Source of the DNA: Chloroflexota bacterium
Lineage (GTDB): Bacteria > Chloroflexota > Anaerolineae > Aggregatilineales > UBA3940
NCBI GenBank assembly: GCA_024643825.1
Contig: JAHEME010000262.1
Span: forward strand, 1 to 5,305
Length of the DNA: 5,305 nt
Direction: 5' to 3'
Shown: positions 1-5,151 of the stretch, piece after piece
Layout: every line of letters starts with the position of its first letter
How positions within the stretch are numbered: position 1 is the stretch's first letter
The notes under the pieces: model-generated
Database searches by the model: none
What the model was told of the DNA's origin: nothing
What the model saw: only the letters and a program-made list of their open reading frames with translations
Translations under genes and position numbers: made by a program

Positions 1-78
1 GAAGCAGCCGTAAGATATAACATGGTTGGCGGCGAGTGTCAATCGAACGTATCGTGTCGTAATGTTTTTTTCTGCAGG

Positions 79-161
79 CGGATCACTCGCTCGCTGGAAA
101 ACACAGACAATATCGTGGGGTGATCAAGGATGGAGAGGTTGTCAAGGACTTAATGAATTGA
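79..161 (+). pseudogene. C-terminal remnant of an amidohydrolase-like gene (copy 1, frameshifted)
   Basis: The frame from the left edge is open and reads RITRSLENTDNIVG before TGA at 121-123. If one base missing from the G run at about 117-120 is restored, the frame continues as VVVIK then DGEVVKDLMN and stops with TGA at 159-161. The pattern 'LENxDNIVVVIKDGxVVKDL' resembles the last strand and tail of metal-dependent amidohydrolases (imidazolonepropionase/prolidase-like), which typically end in a 'V(I/M)KDGxVV' segment; this is a family recollection, not a search. No recognisable amidohydrolase sequence lies upstream of about 79, so this is a fragment. It ends just before the promoter of the next module, and its TGA overlaps that promoter's -35 box. 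A related copy lies at 1112-1189. The alternative is an intact unrelated gene entering from the left and ending at 123. Confidence 0.45.
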
Positions 162-186
162 CTTTTGACCCCAAAAGTCGTACAGT
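158..186 (+). promoter_or_regulatory. Sigma70-type promoter of the two-gene module
   Basis: TTGACT (158-163, 5/6 to the -35 consensus) is followed after exactly 17 bp by TACAGT (181-186, 4/6 to the -10 consensus). It lies 37 bp upstream of the GTG start at 224 and is the best promoter match in this intergenic stretch. The -35 box overlaps the palindrome at 160-179. Confidence 0.6.
160..179. promoter_or_regulatory. Perfect 8-4-8 palindrome, candidate operator
   Basis: GACTTTTG, spacer ACCC, then CAAAAGTC: the two 8-bp arms are exact reverse complements. It covers most of the -35 box and nearly all of the spacer of the promoter at 158-186, so a protein bound here would block RNA polymerase. 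No T-run follows, which argues against a terminator. The natural candidate ligand is the ribbon-helix-helix-like protein encoded second in this operon; that link is inference. Confidence 0.55.
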
Positions 187-223
187 AAGATTGTGAATCT
201 CAAGATCAACCAGGATATTTCGA

Positions 224-646
224 GTGAGTGATTCTGAACAGACCGAGGATCAATCTGAACTTGATCTGGCGGAACAGCTTGGCGCTCAACCCAATGCTTC
301 ACATCAAGTACTCACTCTCTATATCCCGGATAGAGATCGGGACAACAACGAGATCGGCACTCAAAGGAAGTGGGTATTGGAGGCAGCCGACTTGCTGGCC
401 CGAATTGGGGGCGGAGTGACGATCATGCCACCCACAGAAGGAGGTTGGTTCGATGAAGAGAACAGTACGATCATATGGGAACGGCCCATCATTGTTTACA
501 CTTATATCAAACCCGATCAGTTTGAATCCAATCTCCCGATGCTTCGTGAGTTTCTTCATCGGATGGGACGCAAGACTAACCAGGGTGAGGTTGCCGTAGA
601 GTTTGACGGACAGTTCTTCCGCATCACGACATATGATGCCTCTTAG
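224..646 (+). CDS. Conserved hypothetical protein, first gene of a two-gene module
   Basis: A 140-aa soluble protein with no signal peptide or membrane segment. It starts at GTG; AGGA (212-215) lies 8 nt upstream, and no better in-frame start is seen. The first 25 residues are acidic and low in structure. The rest suggests a beta-alpha-beta-beta-alpha-beta order: strand 28-34 (HQVLTLYIPD), helix 47-62, strand 65-70 (VTIMPP), strand 82-95 (TIIWERPIIVYTYIKP), helix 97-115 (ESNLPMLREFLHRMG) and strand 121-135 (GEVAVEFDGQFFRIT). That layout is ferredoxin-like and loosely recalls DUF3574, but I do not recognise a named family. I recall similar short proteins in scattered bacteria; their function is unknown to me. 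Its stop codon TAG overlaps the Shine-Dalgarno sequence of the next gene, so the two are probably translated together. Base composition is more AT-rich than the genes to the right. A toxin, nuclease or regulatory partner role would be speculation. Confidence 0.85.
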   Translation: MSDSEQTEDQSELDLAEQLGAQPNASHQVLTLYIPDRDRDNNEIGTQRKWVLEAADLLARIGGGVTIMPPTEGGWFDEENSTIIWERPIIVYTYIKPDQFESNLPMLREFLHRMGRKTNQGEVAVEFDGQFFRITTYDAS

Positions 647-655
647 GAGGATGCT

Positions 656-1051
656 ATGACTGGCGAAATCCGAAGCACCAGCAAGACCATGAGAACCATC
701 AAATCAACCACCAGGCGGCATCGCACGATTGATCATGCACAGATAGCGCGATCTCTTGGGGTGGAAGTCAACGACGAGCCAACCAGCAGGGATCTCTCTG
801 GAAGCTCGCCTGCGCTGTTTGCGCTGCGTCAGGACTTGTATCGTCTGCTGCGATCCACAGGGGGCCGCCGCAGCCTGAAAGGGGCAGGGAAGCGGCATAA
901 GATTCCTCTGATGGAAGGTGATTGGGAACGTCTGGAGGATGCAGCCAGAGCCAGCGGAAACGAGGATATCCATCCATCCCCGGCACAGGTTGCCAGCTTG
1001 CTGATCCATCATGCACTCAATCATCTGAAACAGGAAGTAAACTCTGAGTAG
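656..1051 (+). CDS. Putative ribbon-helix-helix-like DNA-binding protein, second gene of the module
   Basis: A 131-aa basic protein. AGGAGG (645-650) overlaps the previous stop codon and lies 5 nt before the ATG, an excellent site that implies translational coupling. The N-terminus (1-30) is rich in Arg, Lys, Ser and Thr and probably disordered. Residues 26-38 (DHAQIARSLGVEV) form a short helix, and 56-70 hold an LYRLLRSTGGRRSL segment. The C-terminal part has the order expected of a ribbon-helix-helix fold: a strand at about 80-85 (RHKIPL), a helix 87-99 (EGDWERLEDAARA), a turn with HPSP, then a helix 109-125 (PAQVASLLIHHALNHLK). 'SPAQVASLLIHHAL' is typical of the second helix in RHH antitoxins and repressors. 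With the palindrome in the operon promoter, autoregulation is likely. It could be an antitoxin-like partner of the upstream gene; nothing in the sequence proves this. Its reading frame stays open past the stop as far as 1189. Confidence 0.8.
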   Translation: MTGEIRSTSKTMRTIKSTTRRHRTIDHAQIARSLGVEVNDEPTSRDLSGSSPALFALRQDLYRLLRSTGGRRSLKGAGKRHKIPLMEGDWERLEDAARASGNEDIHPSPAQVASLLIHHALNHLKQEVNSE

Positions 1052-1111
1052 ACGGTTCCCTCCTGGACGAATTCGCAGGGACGCGGGGCTGGCTCTGCCG
1101 TCGCTGCTCGC

Positions 1112-1189
1112 ATGGGCTGGGGTGACCGCATCGGCACGCTGGAGAATACCGATAATATCGTGGTGGTGATCAAGGCTTTGCTGATCTAA
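1112..1189 (+). pseudogene. C-terminal remnant of an amidohydrolase-like gene (copy 2)
   Basis: The frame reads MGWGDRIGTLENTDNIVV then VIKALLI and ends at TAA (1187-1189). RI-x-x-LENTDNIVVVIK matches the frame-restored copy at 79-161. Bases 1137-1163 match 92-118 with four mismatches, and 1165-1175 match 119-129 exactly; the extra T at 1164 is the base missing from copy 1. All four mismatches fall in third codon positions and are silent (GAA/GAG, AAC/AAT, ACA/ACC, GAC/GAT), showing that both once encoded the same protein end. After 'VIK' the two copies diverge, and this one lacks the usual DG-x-VV tail, so it is also degenerate. It might be translated as a small ORF from ATG 1112, but no good ribosome binding site is seen. 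Confidence 0.45.
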
Positions 1190-1238
1190 ACGTGGGAGTG
1201 GATACTTCCGTCAGCCGAGAAACTCCGGTTGAACATCT

Positions 1239-1302
1239 GCGAAGAAGTCATCACGATCTGGGAACAGCGAGCGCAGCCCGCCAGTTCCCGGAACTTCTTC
1301 GC
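1239..1302. repeat. Nested inverted repeat (large stem-loop)
   Basis: The outer arms GCGAAGAAGT (1239-1248) and ACTTCTTCGC (1293-1302) are perfect 10-bp reverse complements. Inside, CTGGGAAC (1258-1265) pairs with GTTCCCGG (1284-1291) over 8 bp with one G-U wobble. One side has a 9-nt internal bulge and the other a single A; the terminal loop is 18 nt. It begins 11 bp beyond the stop codon of the leftward gene at 1314-1760. No T-run follows on either strand, so it is not a standard rho-independent terminator. It may mark the transcript end, protect the 3' end from exonucleases, or be a small mobile repeat. Otherwise 1190-1313 holds no gene I can support. Confidence 0.5.
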
Positions 1303-1313
1303 GTCCCACCCCA

Positions 1314-1760
1314 TCATTCTTTCATGAGGATTTCACGGCTTCCCAACAGTTCCATGTCCTGCTCGGTAAACGTTTGAAGCCACGCAATCGCTTCTTCTTC
1401 CGATGTGAACAACCGTGTTGGGTATGAAGGCTTGCTCAGACCGATAAACAGATTGCCAAGAACCTTGCTTACGGGCGACCCAACGAGGATACCGAGAGCA
1501 GTTGGACTGGAAAATTCTCCCGAACTGGCTCCATGATTTCTGGCTTCCCGCGTGACCGATTTGACCTCACGAGCATCGGTATACATGGGGACTCGGCCAT
1601 CTCCGGTCAGGTGTACTCGCAGCCTGGAGACCTCCTGTACATCTGACAGCACGATTTCGGCCCCAGGCAGGTAGATGACTCGGAAGATCCCATCCTCTCC
1701 CAGGTGCATGCGGGTAACCCTTGTTTCAATCCTGCTGCTCATGTCCGCTGTCCTACTCAT
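1314..1760 (-). CDS. STAS/SpoIIAA-like protein (DUF7793-type)
   Basis: A 148-aa soluble protein with alternating strands and helices. Residues 8-36 give two strands (IETRVTRMHLGEDGIFRVIYLPGAEI), 37-50 a helix, and 55-70 a strand with 'PMYTDAREVKSVTREAR', where an anti-sigma-antagonist or STAS fold carries its central strand and following helix. Then comes the diagnostic stretch 92-128, containing VGSPVSKVLGNLFIGL and PTRLFTSEEEAIAWL. I recognise this ending from STAS/SEC14-like proteins grouped as DUF7793; the family number is from memory. No enzymatic function is known to me, and a role in protein-protein signalling is only suggested by the fold. The start at 1760 has GAGGGG 11 nt upstream; Met7 (ATG at 1740-1742) with AGGA 8 nt upstream is an equally good alternative. 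It is transcribed away from the permease gene and stands alone. The short hairpin at 1771-1783 covers the first start's ribosome binding site. Confidence 0.75.
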   Translation of the reverse strand: MSRTADMSSRIETRVTRMHLGEDGIFRVIYLPGAEIVLSDVQEVSRLRVHLTGDGRVPMYTDAREVKSVTREARNHGASSGEFSSPTALGILVGSPVSKVLGNLFIGLSKPSYPTRLFTSEEEAIAWLQTFTEQDMELLGSREILMKE

Positions 1761-1770
1761 AATGCTGTTT

Positions 1771-1783
1771 TCCCCTCTGGGGA
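1771..1783 (-). promoter_or_regulatory. Short hairpin covering the ribosome binding site of the STAS-like gene
   Basis: On the plus strand TCCCC-TCT-GGGGA is a perfect 5-bp stem with a 3-nt loop. In the minus-strand transcript its distal arm is part of GAGGGGA, the Shine-Dalgarno-like sequence 11 nt before the ATG at 1760. The stem could reduce initiation at this start and favour Met7 instead. It is small, so a chance match is possible. Confidence 0.3.
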
Positions 1784-1807
1784 GTGCCCGGTGCAGGTGG
1801 GCCGATA

Positions 1808-1827
1808 TAGACCGGGCGATTGGTCTA
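1808..1827. promoter_or_regulatory. Inverted repeat TAGACC-N8-GGTCTA, possible operator
   Basis: Two perfect 6-bp arms, TAGACC (1808-1813) and GGTCTA (1822-1827), are separated by 8 bp. It lies 48 bp upstream of the STAS-like gene start. A minus-strand TATATC (1804-1809) overlapping one arm is a weak -10 candidate without a good -35. No adjacent regulator is identified, so the assignment is tentative. Confidence 0.25.
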
Positions 1828-1980
1828 CCGCGCGGTGGGTTCTGCCCTTCGCATGTGGGAGGGACGACAAGAGGCTCAGTAGAGCGTCGAGCAGAAACGT
1901 GGCTCGTATAAGCACATGATGCCCGGATGGTTGACTTTAAGTAAGCATACCAGAAGAACGCGCAACGCTCAAGGCCCTGA

Positions 1981-2000
1981 GAGGAAGGGTCTCTTTCCTC
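1981..2000 (+). promoter_or_regulatory. Stem-loop in the upstream region of the permease gene
   Basis: GAGGAA (1981-1986) pairs with TTCCTC (1995-2000), and the stem can be extended inward by a G-U and a G-C pair, leaving a 4-nt loop. No T-run follows, so it is not a complete attenuator. It lies 75 bp before the permease ATG. It may be a protein-binding site or a structural element in the leader, or chance. Confidence 0.3.
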
Positions 2001-2060
2001 CGTATCGTACCGTGATTTCCCGTGTTGTAACTTGCAATTGATTCTGCACCACTTAACGCA

Positions 2061-2066
2061 AAGGAG
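2061..2066 (+). promoter_or_regulatory. Ribosome binding site of the permease gene
   Basis: AAGGAG lies 9 nt before the ATG at 2076. It fixes the start, which also places the conserved first membrane helix at the expected distance from the N-terminus. Confidence 0.8.
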
Positions 2067-2075
2067 CAGGAACCT

Positions 2076-3449
2076 ATGGCCGACTCATCGAAGACCAGTG
2101 TAATGGGCTACCTACCCCAGGATGTTCCTCCGCCAGGCCGTCTGATCTTGCTGGGTTTCCAGCACGTTCTGACGATGTTCCCGGCCACAGTGCTCGTCGC
2201 GCTGCTGGTCGGGTTTGATGTTGGGGTGGTGCTCACCGTCACCGGTGTAGCCACCATCGTCGCTCTGGTGCTCTCCCGCGCGATCACGGGCAAATACATC
2301 CCTCTCTACTATGGTTCCAGCTTCAGCTACATTGCGGCAACGCTGGCGATCACCCACGCCAATTTCGCCACCTATGCTGGCGACGAGTTCGTGCGGATCG
2401 CTCAGGTCGGTATCGTCGCGACCGGGTTGGTCAACATCATCGTCGGGTTCCTGATCCGCGCGGGCGGCGGCAAAGCCACCCTCGATAAGTATCTACCTCC
2501 CATCGTGACCGGATCGGTCGCGGTCGTGATCGGCATCGCTTTGGCGGCTGCCGCCCTCGATATGGCGAAGGATAACTGGATCATCTCGATAGGCACGCTG
2601 CTGGTGACGATCCTGTTCTCTGTGTATCTTCAGGGGAGGGGGTTTGTCGGGATGCTGCCCATCCTGCTGGGGGCCATCGCCGGGTATCTGATCGCCTTGC
2701 CGTTTGGCAAGGTAGACTTTAGCTCGGTGGCAACTGCCCCGCTGTTCTCCGTCCCTCACTTCACGCTGCCCGCTTTTGGCGATCCGCGTGCGTTCCAATC
2801 GGTCGCGGCGATTGCCGTGATCGCTATCGCCACCATCCCCGAATCGACTGCCCACCTCTACCAGATCAGCCTGTATGTCGATAAGCTCGCCGAGAAGATG
2901 GGCCGCGATAAGCTCCATCTCAGCGAACTGATCGGCATCAACCTCGTGCTCGACGGTCTGGGCGACATGATCAACGGGATGTTCGGCAGCACTGCAGGCA
3001 CCAACTACGGTGAGAACAACTCGCTGATGGTCATCACCCGCAACTACTCCGGGCCTGTGCTGATGGCGGCAGGCGCGATTGCCGTCCTGCTCGGCTTCAT
3101 TGGCAAGCTCGGCGCGCTGGTGGCGACCGTGCCGCTGGCGGTATCGGGTGGGTTGGCGATCTACCTGTTCGGTGTGATCGGCATGCAGGGCGTCGCGCTG
3201 ATGATGGCGGAGAAGGTCGATCTGTACGACCCGCGCGCGCTGGCGATTGGCGCGACGATCCTCGTGGTAGGCATCGGCGGGCACATTGGTATGGGCGGCA
3301 ACCTGCCGATCCCGATCCCCGGCATCTTCCCGGATGGCCTCCCCGCGATTGCCAGCGCCGCTGTGCTCGGCATCCTCATCAACCTGATCTTCGTTCTCTT
3401 CCCGACGAAAGCGGAAGAAGACGCGGTAGCAACCGCTGCCGCCGACTAG
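2076..3449 (+). CDS. uraA: NCS2 (nucleobase:cation symporter-2) permease, probably uracil
   Basis: A 457-aa polytopic inner-membrane transporter, close to the usual 430-460 aa for the family, with about 14 hydrophobic segments. The first contains GFQHVLTMFPATVLV (27-41), the hallmark opening of UraA-like proteins. Residues 78-86 (YYGSSFSYI) match the short strand-containing TM3 that lines the substrate site. LPPIVTGSVAVVIG (140-153) is another family motif. TM8 carries IPESTAH, with Glu256 and His260 at the 4-residue spacing of E. coli UraA Glu241/His245. TM10 carries TNYGENNSLMVITR, with Glu313 where UraA has Glu290; xanthine and urate carriers have Gln there. This favours uracil with proton symport; thymine or another pyrimidine cannot be excluded, and the uraA symbol is by family resemblance. 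The gene stands alone, with a good ribosome binding site before it and a strong terminator 31 bp after its stop. There is no pyrimidine catabolic or salvage gene nearby. Confidence 0.92.
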   Translation: MADSSKTSVMGYLPQDVPPPGRLILLGFQHVLTMFPATVLVALLVGFDVGVVLTVTGVATIVALVLSRAITGKYIPLYYGSSFSYIAATLAITHANFATYAGDEFVRIAQVGIVATGLVNIIVGFLIRAGGGKATLDKYLPPIVTGSVAVVIGIALAAAALDMAKDNWIISIGTLLVTILFSVYLQGRGFVGMLPILLGAIAGYLIALPFGKVDFSSVATAPLFSVPHFTLPAFGDPRAFQSVAAIAVIAIATIPESTAHLYQISLYVDKLAEKMGRDKLHLSELIGINLVLDGLGDMINGMFGSTAGTNYGENNSLMVITRNYSGPVLMAAGAIAVLLGFIGKLGALVATVPLAVSGGLAIYLFGVIGMQGVALMMAEKVDLYDPRALAIGATILVVGIGGHIGMGGNLPIPIPGIFPDGLPAIASAAVLGILINLIFVLFPTKAEEDAVATAAAD

Positions 3450-3480
3450 TCTCTGCGGCAGGTTGCCAGGTTACAAATAG

Positions 3481-3510
3481 GGGGCGCAGCGCATTTGCTG
3501 TGCCCCTTTT
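3481..3510 (+). terminator. Rho-independent terminator of the permease gene, probably bidirectional
   Basis: GGGGCGCAGC (3481-3490) pairs with GCTGTGCCCC (3497-3506), a 10-bp stem with one G-U pair and a GCATTT loop, followed by TTTT (3507-3510). It lies between convergent genes, 31 bp after the permease stop and 21 bp beyond the stop of the leftward gene at 3532. On the minus strand the stem is followed by a weaker U-rich CTATTTGT, so it may serve both. Confidence 0.85.
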
Positions 3511-3531
3511 GCTGTACGCCTGAGGATGCAG

Positions 3532-4140
3532 TCACGACTTCACAAAATTCGGCGGGAGCGCCTTCTCCAGCGCCAGCGACTGGATGATGTGCTCAATCGT
3601 GATCCCCACAAAGAGCGCAACCGCCGCCAATACGGGGCGCTCCATGCGCGCTACCCACAACCACGCCCCGGCTGCCAGCGCTTCAATTAGGCTAAATATG
3701 ATTGTGAGTCCATCACTGGCGTAGCGGGAAAGCGGTGGCTTGTTGAGGACGACGGCCATCGTCCCACTGTGCGAGTAAAGCTGCATGACGAACATCGCCA
3801 GCGTAGCGATCCCAATCGAGACGAGGCGGGGGAAGGGCAGCCGATCCCAGAGCAGCAGCCAGAGGATCCACGCGGCGCTTTCTACAAGAGCAGACACGAT
3901 GACAAGTCCAGACATGGTAGGAGGATAGGGTCGCCCCACATATGATTCCTCCGCCACAAGGAACACGGCAAGTCGTTCGGAAAGCTGGCTGATGACGAGC
4001 ACGCATACCCCCGCAAATGGCCTGTGCTCAGTGACCAGCATCTGCGCGATGATCAACCCGGTCATTTCACTGAAGGTCGCCAGATTGAGCGTTAGAAAAC
4101 CTCGTAAGCCTACGGTCTTATACTGTGGCTGTTCTGCCAT
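3532..4140 (-). CDS. Integral membrane protein of unknown function (second gene of the leftward operon)
   Basis: A 202-aa hydrophobic protein with five or six likely membrane segments, at about 13-35, 41-63, 76-98, 105-126, 142-164 and 168-189. I do not recognise a family. Acidic residues lie within or at the edge of several segments (Glu25, Glu55, Glu64, Glu65, Glu87, Glu153), and a loop at 134-143 reads KPPLSRYASD. The start chosen is ATG at 4140, because AGGAG (minus strand, 4147-4151) sits 6 nt upstream. An open frame reaches back to 4269, but that would overlap the upstream gene by 94 bp, and those 43 residues are polar and look non-coding. The gene follows the 273-aa membrane-protein gene after a 35-bp gap, with no terminator between, so they are probably co-transcribed and may act together in the membrane. 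Confidence 0.8.
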   Translation of the reverse strand: MAEQPQYKTVGLRGFLTLNLATFSEMTGLIIAQMLVTEHRPFAGVCVLVISQLSERLAVFLVAEESYVGRPYPPTMSGLVIVSALVESAAWILWLLLWDRLPFPRLVSIGIATLAMFVMQLYSHSGTMAVVLNKPPLSRYASDGLTIIFSLIEALAAGAWLWVARMERPVLAAVALFVGITIEHIIQSLALEKALPPNFVKS

Positions 4141-4175
4141 ATCCCTCTCCTGATGGGTATTCGTTGGGTCTGTAA

Positions 4176-4997
4176 TCAAGCCTGCTCGGAGTTCTTGACG
4201 GTGAACGACCGGATGCTCATTGCGCCATTCCCCAGAAGGAAGATCACGAAAGCGATGAACCAGACCCAATCGGAGGGATCAGCGCTGGAAAACAGAGCAA
4301 TGTGGATCGCCGAGGCCAGCAGGATGAGCGCGGAGAACAGGGCAAAGCTGGTTGTGATGGTTTGGGTTGGCTTCCACGAATGCCGCCGGGAGTGCAGCAG
4401 TGATCCGATCCCCCACGAGAGGAAGGGCGCGGAATACAACTGCGCCAGCAGCGGCGTGATCGCCCACGGCCACACGGATACCATCACATTTGGTAGGAGC
4501 AGCAGCGCCAGCGATACGATGCACAGGACGATCCCCTGCGCGATCAGAAACCTCCGCGCAAGGGGCGTAATCGCCGTGCCGCTTGTGTCCTCGGCAAGCT
4601 GGCGGTGCGTCCACACCAGCACCCCTGCGATGATCGGGTAGATCAAGTAGGACGCAAACCATACCCAGACTTGCTCGCGACGCCAGTCGAACTCCGGCAG
4701 ATAGAACAGCGAGATGATAAACAGGGTTCCCGTCCAGATCGAGATCATCGGCACGACGCTGCGAATATCCGACCAGCGGCGAGCCAGCATGCAGCCGATC
4801 ATCAGCGCTGTCCCGGCGAAATACATCGCGCCCAGGAACCGCGCATGCAAAGGCGGAACCAGCCAGGGGATCGCCTCATCGACCTGTAGCGGGATGAGAT
4901 ACCCCCAGATGCCTACATAAAACGCCAGCAGCGCGACTGCCGCGAAATAGAAACGGTGGAGTCGTGTCAGGGATTCATCAGCATGTTGGGTTTCCAT
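4176..4997 (-). CDS. Eight-segment integral membrane protein with an internal duplication, function unknown
   Basis: A 273-aa protein with eight likely membrane segments, at about 15-36, 50-71, 79-100, 108-130, 148-169, 175-200, 212-236 and 242-263. The first four and last four segments align as repeats: WLVPPLHARFLGAMYFAGTA (45-64) corresponds to WAITPLLAQLYSAPFLSWGI (178-197), the following ARRW (72-75) to SRRHSW (203-208), and VWVWFASYLI (110-119) to DWVWFIAFVI (243-252). Both repeats end in a tryptophan-rich segment after an acidic loop. I recall similar unnamed proteins in GC-rich bacteria; no activity is known to me. The ATG at 4997 has only a weak purine-rich CGGACGA upstream, so initiation may be inefficient. 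It is the first gene of the leftward operon, with its promoter facing the PadR-type frame at 5201. Confidence 0.82.
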   Translation of the reverse strand: METQHADESLTRLHRFYFAAVALLAFYVGIWGYLIPLQVDEAIPWLVPPLHARFLGAMYFAGTALMIGCMLARRWSDIRSVVPMISIWTGTLFIISLFYLPEFDWRREQVWVWFASYLIYPIIAGVLVWTHRQLAEDTSGTAITPLARRFLIAQGIVLCIVSLALLLLPNVMVSVWPWAITPLLAQLYSAPFLSWGIGSLLHSRRHSWKPTQTITTSFALFSALILLASAIHIALFSSADPSDWVWFIAFVIFLLGNGAMSIRSFTVKNSEQA

Positions 4998-5051
4998 AGA
5001 TCGTCCGGTTGCCTATCATGGGTGAACGGTGAATTCTAGATAATGAGGGTC

Positions 5052-5079
5052 AGTATAGTCTATTTTTGATGCAGCACAA
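5052..5079 (-). promoter_or_regulatory. Candidate promoter of the leftward membrane-protein operon
   Basis: On the minus strand TTGTGC (5079-5074, only TTG conserved) and TATACT (5057-5052, 5/6 to the -10 consensus) are separated by 16 bp. They lie 55 bp upstream of the ATG at 4997. The -10 box is good and the -35 poor, as expected of a regulated promoter. Confidence 0.4.
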
Positions 5080-5095
5080 TTGCGGCAGCTGCAAT
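5079..5095. repeat. Inverted repeat in the divergent control region
   Basis: ATTGC (5079-5083) and GCAAT (5091-5095) flank a central element containing the perfect 8-bp palindrome GCAGCTGC (5085-5092). It abuts the -35 of the leftward promoter, so it could be an operator; the arms are short. Confidence 0.25.
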
Positions 5096-5123
5096 CCCGG
5101 CGAAGCGCGAAGGTGCAGCCTCC

Positions 5124-5151
5124 TTGACATCCGCCACATCCGATCTACAAT
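5124..5151 (+). promoter_or_regulatory. Strong sigma70-type promoter of the PadR-type gene
   Basis: TTGACA (5124-5129, perfect -35) and TACAAT (5146-5151, 5/6 to the -10) are separated by 16 bp. It is the strongest promoter match in the window. The ATG at 5201 lies 49 bp downstream. Two ACATCC repeats are placed in its -35 and spacer. Confidence 0.75.

Larger units (their letters stand above)
1761..2075. other. Divergent intergenic region between the STAS-like gene and the permease
   Basis: 315 bp without a convincing gene; short open frames on the plus strand here have no ribosome binding site or recognisable product. It should hold promoters for both flanking genes, but no clear -35/-10 pair is visible. 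Isolated elements are TATAAG (1907-1912) without a matching -35, and TTGACT (1931-1936) without a matching -10. It contains a 6-8-6 inverted repeat (1808-1827), a hairpin by the STAS-like gene start (1771-1783), a stem-loop in the permease leader (1981-2000), and the permease ribosome binding site. No riboswitch consensus was recognised. Confidence 0.6.

Noticed and set aside
1057..1081. Possible terminator after the RHH-like gene (TCCCT...AGGGA around CGAATTCG)
   Set aside because: The stem is short and interrupted, and no T-run follows on the plus strand.
1192..1377. Plus-strand open frame of 61 codons
   Set aside because: It overlaps the end of the STAS-like gene on the other strand, runs through the inverted repeat, and has no recognisable product.
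1675..1919. Two overlapping plus-strand frames of 71-78 codons
   Set aside because: They begin inside the opposite-strand STAS-like gene and run into its upstream region; no domain or ribosome binding site is seen.
1907..2031. Permease promoter candidates (TATAAG 1907-1912, TTGACT 1931-1936, TGTAAC 2026-2031)
   Set aside because: None has a partner box at proper spacing, so no promoter is called.
2493..3284. Long minus-strand open frame of 263 codons inside the permease gene
   Set aside because: It is antisense to a clearly conserved transporter, its translation is rich in His, Arg, Gln and Asp without any domain, and there is no ribosome binding site; it reflects GC-rich codon structure.
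4141..4269. N-terminal extension of the 202-aa membrane protein
   Set aside because: It would overlap the upstream gene by 94 bp and adds polar, unlikely sequence, while a strong AGGAG sits just before the ATG at 4140.
4153..4920. Several plus-strand frames antisense to the eight-segment membrane protein
   Set aside because: They are shadows of the real gene; translations are low in complexity and have no start signals.
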